Assembly (NCBI GenBank): GCA_018287875.1 | Contig: JAGVVL010000002.1 | Span: 7,130,001 to 7,194,000 of the forward strand | Reading direction: 5' to 3' | Length of the DNA: 64,000 nt | DNA from: Nigrospora sphaerica | Taxonomy: Eukaryota; Ascomycota; Sordariomycetes; Amphisphaeriales; Apiosporaceae | In this document: in pieces, positions 45,821 to 58,493 of the stretch | Position numbering within the stretch: position 1 is the first letter of the stretch | Layout of the letters: each line of letters begins with the position of its first letter | Notes under the pieces: generated by a model | Told to the model about the DNA's origin: nothing | Databases searched by the model: none | What the model saw: only the letters and a program-made list of their open reading frames with translations | Program-made: the position numbers and the translations under genes

Positions 45821-48137
45821 CCTATAGTTTAGATGCATGCGTGTAGGTACCCTCCTGCCCCGAGGTTGCTGCGCATGTCACGTGGGTCCTCATCCCGGGC
45901 GGTCCTGAGGCACCAGCGATAGGCATCACCTACCGTGTAGCTGGGCATCATCTAGCTGGGCATCCACGATGGAGGTATAAAGGGAGGAATAAGATGCCGG
46001 GTACCTGGCGAGCCTGGCGACATACTGTATATGCATTCCTGTCGGAGGGACCCTGACTCGATCGCGGGCGGCCTGTGTGCTCCGATACCCACCTTGCCTG
46101 ACCCTGCCGCCATCCATTCATGATGGAGTGGGAAGAATAGGAATATCGAGGGCTCCCCTCCCTTCTCGCGCCCCTCTTGTTGAGGAAGGCTGATGGAGTA
46201 TGAGGAAACTGCCTTGCAGTGCGGGTAATGCGCGCCCACTTCCAATCGCACCTGGAGCCTGAGGGGCTTATATGCGCAAGGATACCGAGTATAGTACCTA
46301 CCTTTTAACCTCGATCCCGACCTCTGTGGAAGTACTCGGTCAGCTATTGGACCACTCCAGCTGTGAATGAGCATTCATGCTGGCGGGTACTTGAACAGCT
46401 TGGCCGGCGGGCCCAGCCCACCTTGCAGCAGACAGGAAATAAAAATGTAAATAAAAAAAATAAAATAAAAACCTAGTTTACCCGAGGTCGCTAGGCCGAC
46501 ATTTGTCAGCTGAGGTGTGTTGGGCTGGAGCGAGCATCGTGACATGGCATGCAGCAAAGCGGCCAGCCAGCTCGATGCCGCAAGCCAATGTTACAATACC
46601 TACCCTACTTCTGGCGACCCCGGCTGCAGTCGCCCTCGGCCCGGCCGACTAGTCTCCGGGCTCTTTCTCCTCTGCAGTTATATTGTGACCGGAGCGCTTG
46701 TCGACGCGACGGCGGTGGGAACTCGCCTAACCAGCAGAATGGGACGGATGGCTGGAGCTCGATAGTTCAGGGGACATGGTCCCCGGACACAGCCTAAGAC
46801 AGGTCCGTCGTTGCCGCTGCAGCCGTTGAATCTAAGCTGGTGGAGTCGCGCAGACTTCTTCTTTTTTCCTCGCCCGGCCTTCGCTGCTGACGACATGGAC
46901 TGGTGCGACACACGGGTTCGCCGGTGTGGCGCGTTTCTTTTGGGCGTCGACGTCCCCAGCGGCGTCGAGACACATCACAAATGGGCAGCCGCCGCCCTGG
47001 GCGCCGCCCGTATCCCGCATTGTGGCGCTAGAGCCCGTGAAGGGGGCCCAGCAAGAAAAAGCCGATCGGCACGGGGAATATGTCGCCCAGTCGATCCTCT
47101 TCGCCGAGTGCTACCTACCTGGCACTAATTCTCCGATCCCCAGCGTGCGCGCTGACTGGCCCCCCGGGGAGGGGAAGCAATGAGGCGCTATTGCTTTTCG
47201 CTAATCTCTTCAGCCATGTCGTCTTATTGTCGTTTATCTCGAAGTCACTAGCCGGTCCCCCCCGTGTTGCTTTACATGCGCAGCACAAGAGAGGCCTTTT
47301 CTTTTTCTTTTCTTTTCGGCGCGAGATGCAGGCACGGCGAAGGCGTGTCCGCGGCGCAGCCATTTCGTCCAATTTGAGCCTGCTTTCTCTAGGCCAGCGC
47401 GGGGATGGCGATGGCATTGCTTTTTAACTTACACAACTGCAGCTAAAATACAAGGCATCGCTGTCTGTTCTGCCTCCTCCCGCGCACCAGCCGGGCTTGG
47501 ATACTCTGCGTACCGTCAAACAACTGGTGTAGCATTAGGAGCTCCCTCCGACAGCCCGCCGGGCCCTTGTGTCGCATCGCGTATCCCATGCCGTCCCGTG
47601 CCTTCACACATTACTTCAAACGGTCACCTGCTTCCAGGTTGTCCCGTTTGGGGGCGGGCCCTGCACGGCACCAGGGCGGAAGTCATTTAGTGGTTGTTTG
47701 GGGCCGGTCGGCCGAGCGCCCACCAGCCCAAACGGTCTATCGTTAGGAATTGAGAGGTCCACTAGGTGTGTTGGCCGGAAACAGTGTCGTGGCCTAGGAG
47801 GGCTTGCTACATGCAGCCGTCCAGTTCCAAGCATGGGCCGTTTGCATGCTCGGCCTAGAATGCTGCATGCATCTGCACCATTCATACATCATGTAAGTAG
47901 GTATGCAGGTGAGATGTAGGTATGAAACCTGCACTCCGTACCTCCTACGGACCTCCTACTTACTTACACGGGGCAAGTACCGATCTGAGCTACAAACGAC
48001 ACCTATCCAGCCACCCTCTCCCGTCCGCCCGTGCCTGCCCGCGTCCGTGCCGCCAGAAAGAAGCATGGACTTCCACCTCGCCTTGCCTTGCGCTAAGGAA
48101 ACTCGATCCTTCCGGGATCCATGGATCCATAGATTGA

Positions 48138-48308
48138 GGGGGGGGGGGGTTGCATGGGTGAATGGGGTGTGAATGGATTCATGCTGACGCTAGATCGTCG
48201 GTGTGGGGGGGGGGGCGACGCAAAAGAGCAAAGACGGAGAGAGAGAGAGGGAGTGAGAGGGAGGGAGGGAGAAAGTGAGTGAGAGAAACAGAAAGGGAGG
48301 GAGATGGG
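48138..48308. repeat. G-runs and purine-only tract
   Basis: G12 at 48138-48149, G11 at 48205-48215, then an almost pure GA/GGGA tract from about 48232 to 48308. Such sequence can form triplex or G-rich structures and is prone to length error. Confidence 0.85.
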
Positions 48309-49175
48309 CGAGAGAGTGCCGGCATCCCCAGTCAGTCGGTCACAATGGAAACGGCACTGGCGGAATAGCGCATCGTCGCTTGTGGCTGGGCCCGACGGAG
48401 GCCTGCATGGGGGATGCAAAATGTCCCATGGGTAGGGGATCCCGATGCGCACACGCAAAACGCTGCGCTGCTAAGAAAGGCAATATCTTGGCATGGCATG
48501 CAACCATGCTTCTCGCCAGGGACGGACCAGATCGCCGGTCGCCCCTCAGGATATCGCATCATCTTCTTCCCTACGATACGGCGATGCTCGTGCAGGTCCC
48601 GTAGATGTTTCACGCGCAAACAAGAGGGATCCCGGTGGCCTGTGGCCCTCTACCCCGTCTTCGTCCGCCCATCCACACGCGCACGCACCCACGCAACCCA
48701 AGCACGCGCACCCGACGAACTTCTCGTTCTATACATCGCAAGGTACCAGGTTCCTGCACTATCCCAAAGACTCGGCCAAGCTCCACGATTCGATAGCCTA
48801 CCCCTCCGTCCCCTGGACCTGCAGCTGGCCTGACCTGGTCTTCCTGTCGCCATGGCGTGGCTTTCTCGTCGTGCTTTCGTTTTGTTTCGCCTCTTCCCCC
48901 AGCGTCCCGTCCGCCTCTGCGCCCTTCTCTCTTCCGTATTTCTGTCCGAGGCCCTCCATTTCGAGGCCCGGCCGTGCTTCGCCCATCTCCTCCCTTCACT
49001 CCCCTCCCCACGGATCGGTCTAGGACGTCTTGTCGTCTAACCTCATGGCCGTACACGTCTCACCTTGAGACAGCCCGTTGTCCTGCTCTTCCACTTGTTG
49101 CCGGAGGGCCCCGCATCCCGGTGCCGGTCCAGTGCCAGCAGGTAGTCGCCTTGCTGGGCGCCCCAAGAGTTGGAA

Positions 49176-51665
49176 ATGGGTCTGTTCAGTTTCCTGTCGA
49201 GGAAGACCTCGTATGATCAGAAAAAACTGGCCTCGCTCAAGGCCCAACCGTACGATGCGACGGTCGCCTCGCTGGCTCCTGTTCAAGGTATCGTACGCCC
49301 TTGTCCTGCTCGTGCGTCCCTGATCGGCCCTGACTAATCGCCCCCAGGAACTTACCCGGTAGTTGGGAATGGGCCCGATGTTTTGGGAACTCGGAATGGC
49401 GGCCGCCCACCGTTCAACAGGGTTTTCGAGGCACCGGCAACCACAGACCTTGCTACACCACCTCCGCTTGTGTCTGAGTTCGGGGGTCATGACGTTGAAA
49501 GACCGCGCACGGCGCCCAGTCGAGAGGGGACGGCTACGTCGTGGTCGACACGATCGCGGACGAGCCCGTTCAAAGGGCCTCCAGTCTCTCTTCACTCCAT
49601 CGGCTCGGCCTCGCGGATTGGGATCGACCGTCCGCCCTACCGCTTACCCAACAAGCATCGAAACAAGGATAGACCACGCCCGCCCTATAGGCTTCCGGAC
49701 AAGATCCCAGATCGACCAGCGTCCACTCAGCCATCCCTAGCTTCTCTCCGCAAAAGATCGTCCTGGATCCGGAGTGGTGATAGTGGCACAATGGGGGGAT
49801 TCGTTGATCTATTAGACGCCCAGTCAATTCTGTCACCCACCGACTTCCACCAGAGGGTGCGGGCGACGGGGGTACGTAGCTACGGGGAGGACGTCGCTGA
49901 CCGTAATATCAGCCAAAATAGCTTCCGCCTCGCATCGGTCTTATCATTTGGCTCTACGCCTTCCAGATCCGATGCCGTCCCGGGCACACCAGTTGCCAGA
50001 GACGTGAGTGAGCAGGACGCACACTCGCATTCTAGTGCCCAACAGCGGCTTTCTTTCGGGGTCAACTCGAAGTCACGGCCACTCGCCTCTGGAAGCACAG
50101 GCGCACCATCGGAGCCGCTCGGCACACAAATGCCAGCTATCCCTCCAAGGCTCGCTTCGGCAGAAGCTTCGACCACGGACAATTTTTCTCCAACCAAGGC
50201 TGCTCAGAAAAGGAAGTCGATGCCCTTGCAACTTGTATCGTCCTTCACCAGCCGGTCACGCTCGAACTCGGCCTCAGAACAGCCGGAATACCCAATGGAA
50301 GTCGACCATTTCCCCGAGGAACTTCGAAGTAGGGGTAGGAGCATGGCACGATCATCAGGAAACGAAACCGAAGGGCAAAGTTCCGGGACATCTACCTCAT
50401 CCAGACGGTTTGCGGCGTTTTATAACCCCAGGGACTCGGTGGTGTTGGCCAAGAAGAGGGCCGAGCAGGCATATCCACAAAGCTCTGCTGGACAGCCACA
50501 GCCCTGGTCAGAGGGGCATCCACGACGCGGTACAATTTCACATGACAAGCAGCCGGGGCCCATCCACTTACCCTCCAAGAGACTGAGCCTCCAGAACCTG
50601 CCGCCCTCTCACATCCACCAGAACGGCTTCGACAGTTCAAGTGCGAAACATCAAACACTCACTCGAAGCCTTGCCTCGTTGTCCAGCCAAAACAACAAAT
50701 GTCTGGACATCGAAGATTTTATCCCCGAACGCAGCGCCAGCCTAAGGAAATGGTCCATGGATTCCACCACCGCAACGCTTTCGAGTTCGGCCTCGAATTC
50801 CCAACGGCCCCAGTCGCGGCACACGGCCAACACGTCGGTTGACATGATGCCCTACGTCAAGGGAACAAACCCAAGCTTGGAAACTTTGGACTCTCCCGCC
50901 TACCACACAGCCTCGGCAAGCCAACACCGAACCTCGCAGTACCTGACGGCCGACTCGACCTACGATGGCAGACCATCTTCCGAATTCAACATCGATGATT
51001 ACCTTAGCTCGGACGACGATTTGGACTCCCCCAAGCTCCCGCGCGGAGCCGGGGAAGAAGATCTCGTCTTTAGCAACACAGGATACGGTCTCGGTGGTGT
51101 GGAGTTACCTGGCTTGAGTAGTCCTATGGATTTCACAGCCCAACGCCCCACGGCTTACCACTTGCCCAACAGAGGTGCCCCCCGACATTGTCAGGAGGAC
51201 TCTCAACACTTTTCCGGCTTCGTTTCCAAGGCCAAGGAAATTCGTATATCCGGTGTCGGTGGACCTTTACCGGAATCATGGGCCGACACCCGCTCTCGAC
51301 ACTCGCACGCGCGCCCCCCAAATGTCGATGCCGTTGTCGGTGGTGCCGGGTACTCGGGGCCCGAAGATGATGAAGACGACACAGAGGAGGAACTCTGCTT
51401 CGACATCCCCATGAAGCGGCGTGAGCCGGCGCAATGTCCTCTGCCTCTTGACGACCACCGTACCGGCCGCTGGAACATGATGAAGGAGGAGAGAGAGTCA
51501 GACGAGGCCGATTTCAGCAGCCCTTACCTCTCACGAAAGGAGACGAAGAGGCAAGAGCGCACGCGCGCCCATTCTGGACGCAGACGGTCAGAGACTGCCA
51601 AAGGCAAAGAAATAGCCCGCCGAGACCCTGTCGCCACCGGTGGATCTGATGCCGACATTGAATAA
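49176..51665 (+). CDS. Hypothetical large serine-rich protein
   Basis: Two exons, 49176-49287 and 49348-51665, joined in phase 1 across a 60-bp intron (GTATCG...TGACTAAT...CCCCCAG); 809 aa. It starts MGLFSFLSRKTSYDQKKLASLK, a conserved-looking amphipathic/basic N-terminus with Gly2. The rest is largely disordered, rich in Ser/Arg/Pro/Thr. It has an internal PPYRLPxK duplication (about 120-140), many RxxS phosphorylation-type sites, the acidic patches IDDYLSSDDDLDSP and DDEDDTEEELCFDIP, and a Lys/Arg-rich C-terminus. No catalytic domain is recognised. The single very long open frame and clean splice make it a confident gene of unknown role; a scaffold or cell-cortex protein would be a guess. 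Confidence 0.85.
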
Positions 51666-52618
51666 CGCGACACACTTACAACCTACCACCCCTCCCTTTC
51701 CTCTTTCAGCTTTTACACGAGCAGCATGGCGTTTGATTTTCAGAACGAGTGCACGGCATATGTGGGAATGCGGCATGGAACCACGATGCTCAACTCAAGT
51801 GCTGAATACTCCAATACCCCTTGATATTTTCTTTGGCTTTCTTGTCTTCTTCCACACTCTCCCACATGGCCAATGTCTGCCAAACTCTACGTTTTCTACG
51901 TCGCCGTTTGGTTTTCTTTATTTTGATGTCGGTGTGGTGTTGCCACAGCCAAGGGGGGCGGTTCATCTGGCCGCGTTTGTGGAGAAAGTCGCCGTCACGA
52001 GGATTGGTTGGCGCAAAAAGATATACCCCAGGCGCAACGGCAGTTATCCCCGATGCTGCCGTCGTGGCCGAGTCATGAAGCGACGGACTTGTTTTGTATT
52101 TTCTCTTCACAGGCGGAGAGCTTTGTGGATCCAGGGGAGATCCCGTCTGGTTAGCCCCTATACCCACCATTGCTTTGGTGAATCATCTTGTAATAATGTT
52201 GGTAACAATGTTGGTTTGCCTGGCGTCTCCGACCTAGGCTATGCAATACATCATCTCCTGCCACCCTAATCATATTTCACAAAGAAATCTTGCAAGCGTG
52301 TCACAAGCGCGGGAGCGATGCGTGCTGTTGACTCAAATGCGCAATGCGAGCTACAGACTGAAGTACCTAGCATGAGGGCTCATTCGATTTATGCCGTCAT
52401 TTGGTTGATCATTGGCCCATTACGTACGGAGGAGAGAGGAACCCGGACGCGATTCGCCTTCGTCTACACGAGCTACGTTAAATGAGGCTTCGGCTTCCTC
52501 ATTCACGAGCAGTGGGTGCCCTGTGGACCTCGGGTTGGACTTGGGGGGGGGAAGATCCCAAACCACGCGATTCGGGCCGAACTCGGTCGGCCAACATCCG
52601 GCATGCCTCACGGCCGGT
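51666..52618. other. Intergenic region between convergent genes
   Basis: 3' flanks of the serine-rich protein gene (+) and dicer-like 1 (-). A short direct repeat AATGTTGGTAACAATGTTGG lies near 52194-52213. No gene seen. Confidence 0.5.
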
Positions 52619-55600
52619 CTATGCCGCCGAGCCGTTCTTTTCCTCACTCGCATCCTCGACCTCCTGAGGCGTGCACCGGCACGCGTACCGGGCCTTGAAG
52701 TCTTCGACGGCCATTTTCTCCAGCAGGGCCGTGGCCTTTTTGGCGGCGGCCGTCTTGGCATATCGACCGCTGGCCGCGGTGCCGGCGGCCACGACCTGGC
52801 CGTGGACCATGACGCCGCAGACGACGTGCCTCTCGTTCACGCGGCCGCCCGGGACGACCGTCTCCTGCACGACAAACTTCAGGCGCGCGCAGCGGAAGTG
52901 GTTAGTCGCGACGTGGGTGAGGTGGGTGGTCGGATGCTTGTTGGCAAAGGTGTCGTAGATGCGCATGTCGGCAAAGTAGGGCAGCACCCGCTCCCGGAAG
53001 AAGCGCTGGACCTGTGCATAGTCGAATCGGCTGTCGACGAACACGGCACCCACATAGGCCTCGACGAGGTCGGGCAGACACTTGGGCGGCTCGGCGGCCG
53101 ACGTCCAGAAGTCGCGCGCGTAGGCCTCTTCAGGCCGCCCTGCGTCCACCGCCTCCTGCCTTGCCGCATCCCGCGCAGCCGTGATGGTCGTTACATAGTC
53201 GGCTACAAGTTGTGGGAGACCGCCCGTCATGGACATCATGTGCCGATGGAAGCCCAGCTCGACACAGAGACAGCCGAGGAACTGGTTGGACACCATGGCC
53301 ATCTTGTGCTCGGTGAGCCACTGCGGGTCCGCGCCGGGGAAGCGATGGAAGAGATGGTCGACGCAGGCCATGTCCAGCAACGCATCCCCCAGGAATTCGA
53401 GCCGCTGGTAGTGAGGTATGTGCTCGTACATGAAACTGTACGACGGGTGCGTAAAGGCCGACCGTAGCAGGCGCGGGTATTGGAAGCGGTACCCGAGCCT
53501 CGTCTCCATCTGCCGCGCCAGGTAAAGGTGGACGGCTGTTGGCTCCGCCGTCTGCCATCCGGGGAGGTTGTAACCCGCGTAGAAATCGGCAAACTTCTGC
53601 ATGGTATGGTGCTCATGCGCGACTAACTTGGTCACGGCCTGCACGGCCAAGTCAAAGCTTCCCTGCTCATACGACATGAGGTAGGAAGCGCCGATCAAGG
53701 CCTCACACACGTCGGCTATGGACTTGTCGCCAAGGACGTGGACCCCTCTACCGGCCCCTTTCTTTCCGAGGATGCTGTCGATCTGCTTGCCCTTGGTCTG
53801 TTCGAGGCCATCGGGATACCAGAGCCGTCGATTGAAAGACTTGGAGCGGATTGACTCTTCCAGCTTGAGCTCGAGGGCATTGTTGAAAAGATTCTTATTG
53901 CAGACCATCACCATACGGTCGACATGGTACTGGAACTCGTTCGAGTCCGACTTCCGCGCGAATAGCGCAATGGTGGTGCTCATTTTCAGAAATGAGTCTC
54001 CAAGAAACTCAAGCCTCTCGTAATTACTACCCATGCCTCTCTGGAAGTGAATCTGCTCCTCTGTGTGATCCGAAGTATTGTCACTGTCCTTGGTCATGGC
54101 CTCTAAAGCGAGGTCTGGGCGCAGGTCCAGACCAAGCCCCCGGCATGCTTCCATGACTATGAGGCTGGAGTCTAATCTGTGGACTATGGCCGGAAGAGCG
54201 TAGGCCATGGCGACGGTATCGGCAGGCAGCTTTGTTTTGAATCGTATCAGTCATCCCTTGCTCCCACGTACCGAAGCATGGAAGACAGGTACTTACCGCA
54301 GAGATCTTCAACGTAGCGAAGCAAACGTAGCACCGGTTCATATTATCGAATGGTTTCTCAAACTCGTCGAGAAGGTTCCGCCTGAGTGGGAGGTATTCGG
54401 CTTCCACTACCACTAGGTCATCCCTCTTTTCGATTCTGGCTCTTGACTTCGACCAGAGACTGACGCTGTAGTTCCAGATATCTGTCGACTCATCCTTTCG
54501 AGCCCTCCTCTGGTTGTTGACGCCTTTTGGTGCACCCTGCAACTGGGCGTCGCTGGGCTTCAGACCGTGGACCCGATGGAAGGTGTAGAACTTTCGTGAG
54601 CCATCATGCGGGTCTGTCACATATTTGTCATGGTAGAAGTGATCGGGCTGGTTTTCCACGCTGGCGTCTTTGTGCGACTGCAGCGACACAAGACAGTCCC
54701 AATCCAACAAGTCACGAACTTCGGCTTGGTATTGATCAATACTGGGCCCATGCCCAGTAGATACCGGTGCTAGGTAGTACGGTAGCTTTTCTGGTTCGGA
54801 CTTATAGGTTTTGCTGAAGACGTCCTCGAAGACTCGGAAGGTGAACAAGGCCAGGAGTTCCACATCTTTGCTCGAGACTGGTATGCAGGCTGGAAGAGAG
54901 CTGCATTTAATGACCGAATTTTGCCCGTTTCCGAAAAAGATTGGGAAGTTTGCAATTTGAGATAAAGGTAGCCGTGTCAACATTGCCAAAGGCCTTGATG
55001 TCCGGCCCAAGGCATCGGGATCCACTAACCAGAACACGGCGACATGGAGTTGATCAGGCAAGCCCCTAGTAGACCAGGTATCCGGTTTCGTCTTCATCGG
55101 GTACTCGGCACGTTTCTTGGAACTCAGCGCAAGCTGTGCGTTCCGCATCTTGGGGAGTTGCTTCCTGAACGTACTCTGAAGCCACTCGTCGAGGTAAGCC
55201 TTCTTGCGCAGAGCCAAACACGCATTGAACGCCGCCGAGCACTTTGCCACCTGCTTGGAGGCCGCAATCTCCCCCCGGACGCTCTTTATGGGCGAATTAT
55301 CGGGAAGGATAACTTCGGCCTGGAACTCTTTCCCAATGCTCTTCACGATGTAGTCGGCTGGTTGTGGTCCCGTTATGCTTGAATGTTCCAGTGACCCAAC
55401 GAACGCGGCGAGGACCACGAGACTGCTCCTGTAGGTCAGCTTTGCTCCAGAAGTTTTGTCCGTGTAGGTGCGCTTGGGTTCCTTCCTCAGGAAGTAGTCC
55501 ATGTCAAAGTCGTTGCCTCTCAAGAGGCGATCGCTGGGTAGGGCAAGACAGAAATCTCCAAGTTTCCCCTCCTGTTGCCGGCTCTCCACCATTCGTGATT

Positions 55601-57454
55601 TGTGTTCCTCGTTGTCAGCATCAATCATGTAGAAGTATCTGGATCCACGAATCCTAGCGCGTCCTTTGGACTGAATGTACTGAATCATGGTGTTGAAAAG
55701 GTCGAAGCGAACTACCATGTTGCAATCGGGAACGTCGATTCCCTCTTCAGCAATGCTGGTAGCCACGAGGCAGTTGATCTCGCCGGTTCGTAGCTGCGTC
55801 AGTGCTTCTACTTGCTTCGTTTGGCTCATACTGAATTGCTCGCCGGCTTCATGTGAGCTGGATCCCATCTACCGAGTATGACCGTAAATCAGCATTGCTT
55901 ATAGCATATACAATGACGGGGACATACCAGAGTTCCAGCGGTGATGTGCTCTAGACCCATCCACGGTTGCATTATCAAGTCAACCAGAAGGATCGCTGTG
56001 AGGCGCTGGGTAACAAAGATGATGCATTTGTCGGTACCGGGCTGGAAGCAATCCTTGAGGATGCGCTGCAGCGCCTCGACTTTGTGGGTGACATGTCCCT
56101 TCTGCATCGGATCCTGGACATGGCTCGTTATCAAGTCAGACGCCTGTTGCATAACCGCAATCTCAGTATCGATGGCAGCGGCCAGTCTATCCTCCGTTTC
56201 ATGGCGTCTTGCGTAGATTTTACGCTCCGTTTTGGCTTTGGCCTTGGACATTTCATCCTCAGTGAGCAGCAAATGCCAAGTTCGATCAGCGCACCACGTG
56301 CCAAGTTCCCGCGTACAGCCTTTTGCGAATTCAAAGAGCTTTCGGAAGCATTCGTTGTGACCAATGAGGGCGTGGAGATTCAGCCAGAGAGGTGTCCCGA
56401 AAGCAGCGGGTGCCAGCCTGTATTCCACAGGAATCTCTACGTGGGCTGGTCTCAGCAGTTCGTGTTTATTGGGGTCGACCGTCGCAATTTCGCTGTGCAA
56501 CAGGGTCTCCAAATGCGTAGCGGCCAAGAGAAAGTCTGTTTTTGCGTCCACCGGGGAGGCAGTCATTCCAAATATGCGAGGCCTTCTTGCATTGCGTTTC
56601 TCGGCGTCGGCATAGAAGTCCTTGATGATCCTGGCGTAGGGGTGGTTCTTTTTGGCATGGTGAGCCTCGTCAAAAACCAGCAGATTTATCTGATCCAGGG
56701 TGAAGAAGGAGCGGTGCAGACAGTCTTGCAGGACAGCAGCTGTACACACGATGGCCTTGTTGCTTTCAAACTGGTACCTCCAGAATTCCTGCCTGGCCTC
56801 GGTGCCGGCCAGCCGGTCCCCAGAAAACCTGGAGACGGGGTAGCCGAGGTTTGCATGGAGCACGCGCCATTGCTGTTCAACCAGCGTGACCTTGTCCACC
56901 AAGAAGAAGGAGATTCGAGGCGCCAAGCCATTTTGTTGATCCATCAAGTCTTGCGCGATGGTGTGCTTCATGAGCATCACGGCAATCAATGTCTTGCCCG
57001 TTCCAGTGCCCAAGACGGCTATGGTGTTCTTCTCCTTCGCTCTTTCGAAGAGCTCGACTTGGTATTCACGGGCACTGTCGATGATCCGCTTGTCAGCGGG
57101 TTCGGCCCTTTGAATAGCCTCATTCAAGTCCTGTTCGTTTGTCTTTTGTTGCTCATCTCGTAGCCAGGACTGAAACGTATCGACGTCAAGCCGGTTCCTC
57201 AGTTTCACTTTCTCTGCCTTGGCTTTTGTGCTGTCAAGTTCGGTGCCCTCTTCAGATGCGCTGTCGCTATCATCATCTGCGCCGAGTACTTCATTGTTGG
57301 CTGTCTCGTTTGTTTGGTATTCTGCGTTGATATTCGGTTGTTGCAAAGCACCCTCGTGTATGTGGTCGACAGACATGTTGAGTTGATCTGGTTCGAAAAC
57401 TGGTGCTCGGGTCTGAGAGGGTCGAGTGGTGCCTGCCTGCCGGAGAGCAGCCAT
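52619..57454 (-). CDS. dcl1: Dicer-like protein 1 (RNase III, RNA silencing)
   Basis: Three exons, complement of 55928-57454, 54297-55868 and 52619-54229, all joined in phase 0; 1569 aa. It cuts double-stranded RNA into small RNAs for silencing. Order of parts: acidic N-terminal extension; DExD/H helicase with Walker A GTGTGKT (149-155) and DEAH (262-265); helicase C domain with ATSIAEEGIDVPDCN and QYIQSKGRAR; Dicer dimerisation (DUF283) region; RNase IIIa ERLEFLGD (1104-1111) with DVCEALIGA; RNase IIIb QRLEFLGD (1308-1315) with PDLVEAYVGAVF. A C-terminal dsRNA-binding region carries C1480, H1509 and C1550-x-C1552, an arrangement like the CHCC zinc site of fission-yeast Dcr1. No PAZ domain, as usual in fungi. 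The KAEKVKLRN...IIDSAREYQVELFERAK start identifies Dcl1 rather than Dcl2. All catalytic residues look intact. Confidence 0.96.
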
Positions 57455-58493
57455 GAAACTGTACTGACCGTACGCGGGGCGGGCTCTTCTTGCCTTGCAG
57501 GAAGGAAATTACTGGCTATCAGGTGCCTGGTGTGGTAATGTTTCCGGGGCTTTCTGGAATGTATTTGCTAGAGTTCCGGACGGGATCACCTAGGCGGATG
57601 TTGTTGTAGTGGAAGGCAAGTGTGCTGGAGAAGAGGTGAGTCGACTGGACCTGTTCACGCAGAAGTAGAAGTGAAAGTTGGAGAAGGGCAGAAAAGTCCT
57701 GGATGCCATTGAATAAAACGACCTGCCTCTAATTTACATAAGAAAGGGAAAGATGAGGTCCGCCATGGCAGCCTTCACGTTCAACTGTGGATGGCATATT
57801 ACAGACAGCCCGGCATCGCAAACAAACGGACAGCGCAAGCGGCATCCCATATCACACAGCATTGGGGTTCTATTCAGGTACATAAGAGACAGGCGGCTAC
57901 TTCAAGTCCAACGGCAGCAGCTGTGGCAGAACTTGCTCAAGGGCTATTTTTACCTACTTGGGTACTCCTGGAAGGAGAGATGAGGCAAGAACAAAATATA
58001 GATCGTAGATCAGTGGTGGAAATCGCTCTGAACTCTCAGGTCAGGCGGAGTAGTATGTATCAAGTACTTGCTGCAGGTGAGGACCGAAGAGCGCACTAAC
58101 AAACCGACTTGGATCTTGAGAAAGGTATAGAGTACCTTCAAAATGGCTTTGTCTCTCCTCGAAATGGAAGTAAGCAGTACGAGGCAAATCATGAGGCCCG
58201 TGCTCCGCAACCAGATCCAGCCAGATCCAACCAGAATGCGTGCGCATACAGATCCCCGCTTGATTCAACCAAACGCCCATCCATTCATCAGAGGTTGCCG
58301 TCTACCACGCTGCGATCCTGTCATATGTTCCCTCGGTATCGCCACCAGCGTCGAGGCATCGCCAACAAATAAAATTACCCCGCGGGCGCTCCCTTGTCCC
58401 CAAGCCCGTCTTCCCTCTCCTCCCCCCCAACTTGTTCCAAATCAATCCGCGCCGTTGCTTTGCTGCGCATCACTGCATTGCGCCTGCCCTGAA
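57455..58493. other. Divergent promoter region of dcl1 and tap42
   Basis: About 1 kb between two start codons. Moderately AT-richer than the genes. No extra gene is evident; the frame open upstream of tap42 lacks a family match. Confidence 0.5.

Larger units (their letters stand above)
43906..49175. other. Long gene-poor region with simple repeats
   Basis: About 5.3 kb without a gene I can support. It contains a 15-bp minisatellite (45761-45820), an A/T-rich run (46438-46475), two long G-runs and a purine tract (48138-48308). Open frames of up to about 176 codons exist but show no domain, start context or splicing pattern. The last 300 bp are the pyrimidine-rich upstream region of the gene at 49176. 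Confidence 0.5.

Noticed and set aside
45605..45838. Open frames on both strands across the minisatellite as peptide genes
   Set aside because: A 15-bp period keeps frames open by arithmetic; no other coding evidence.
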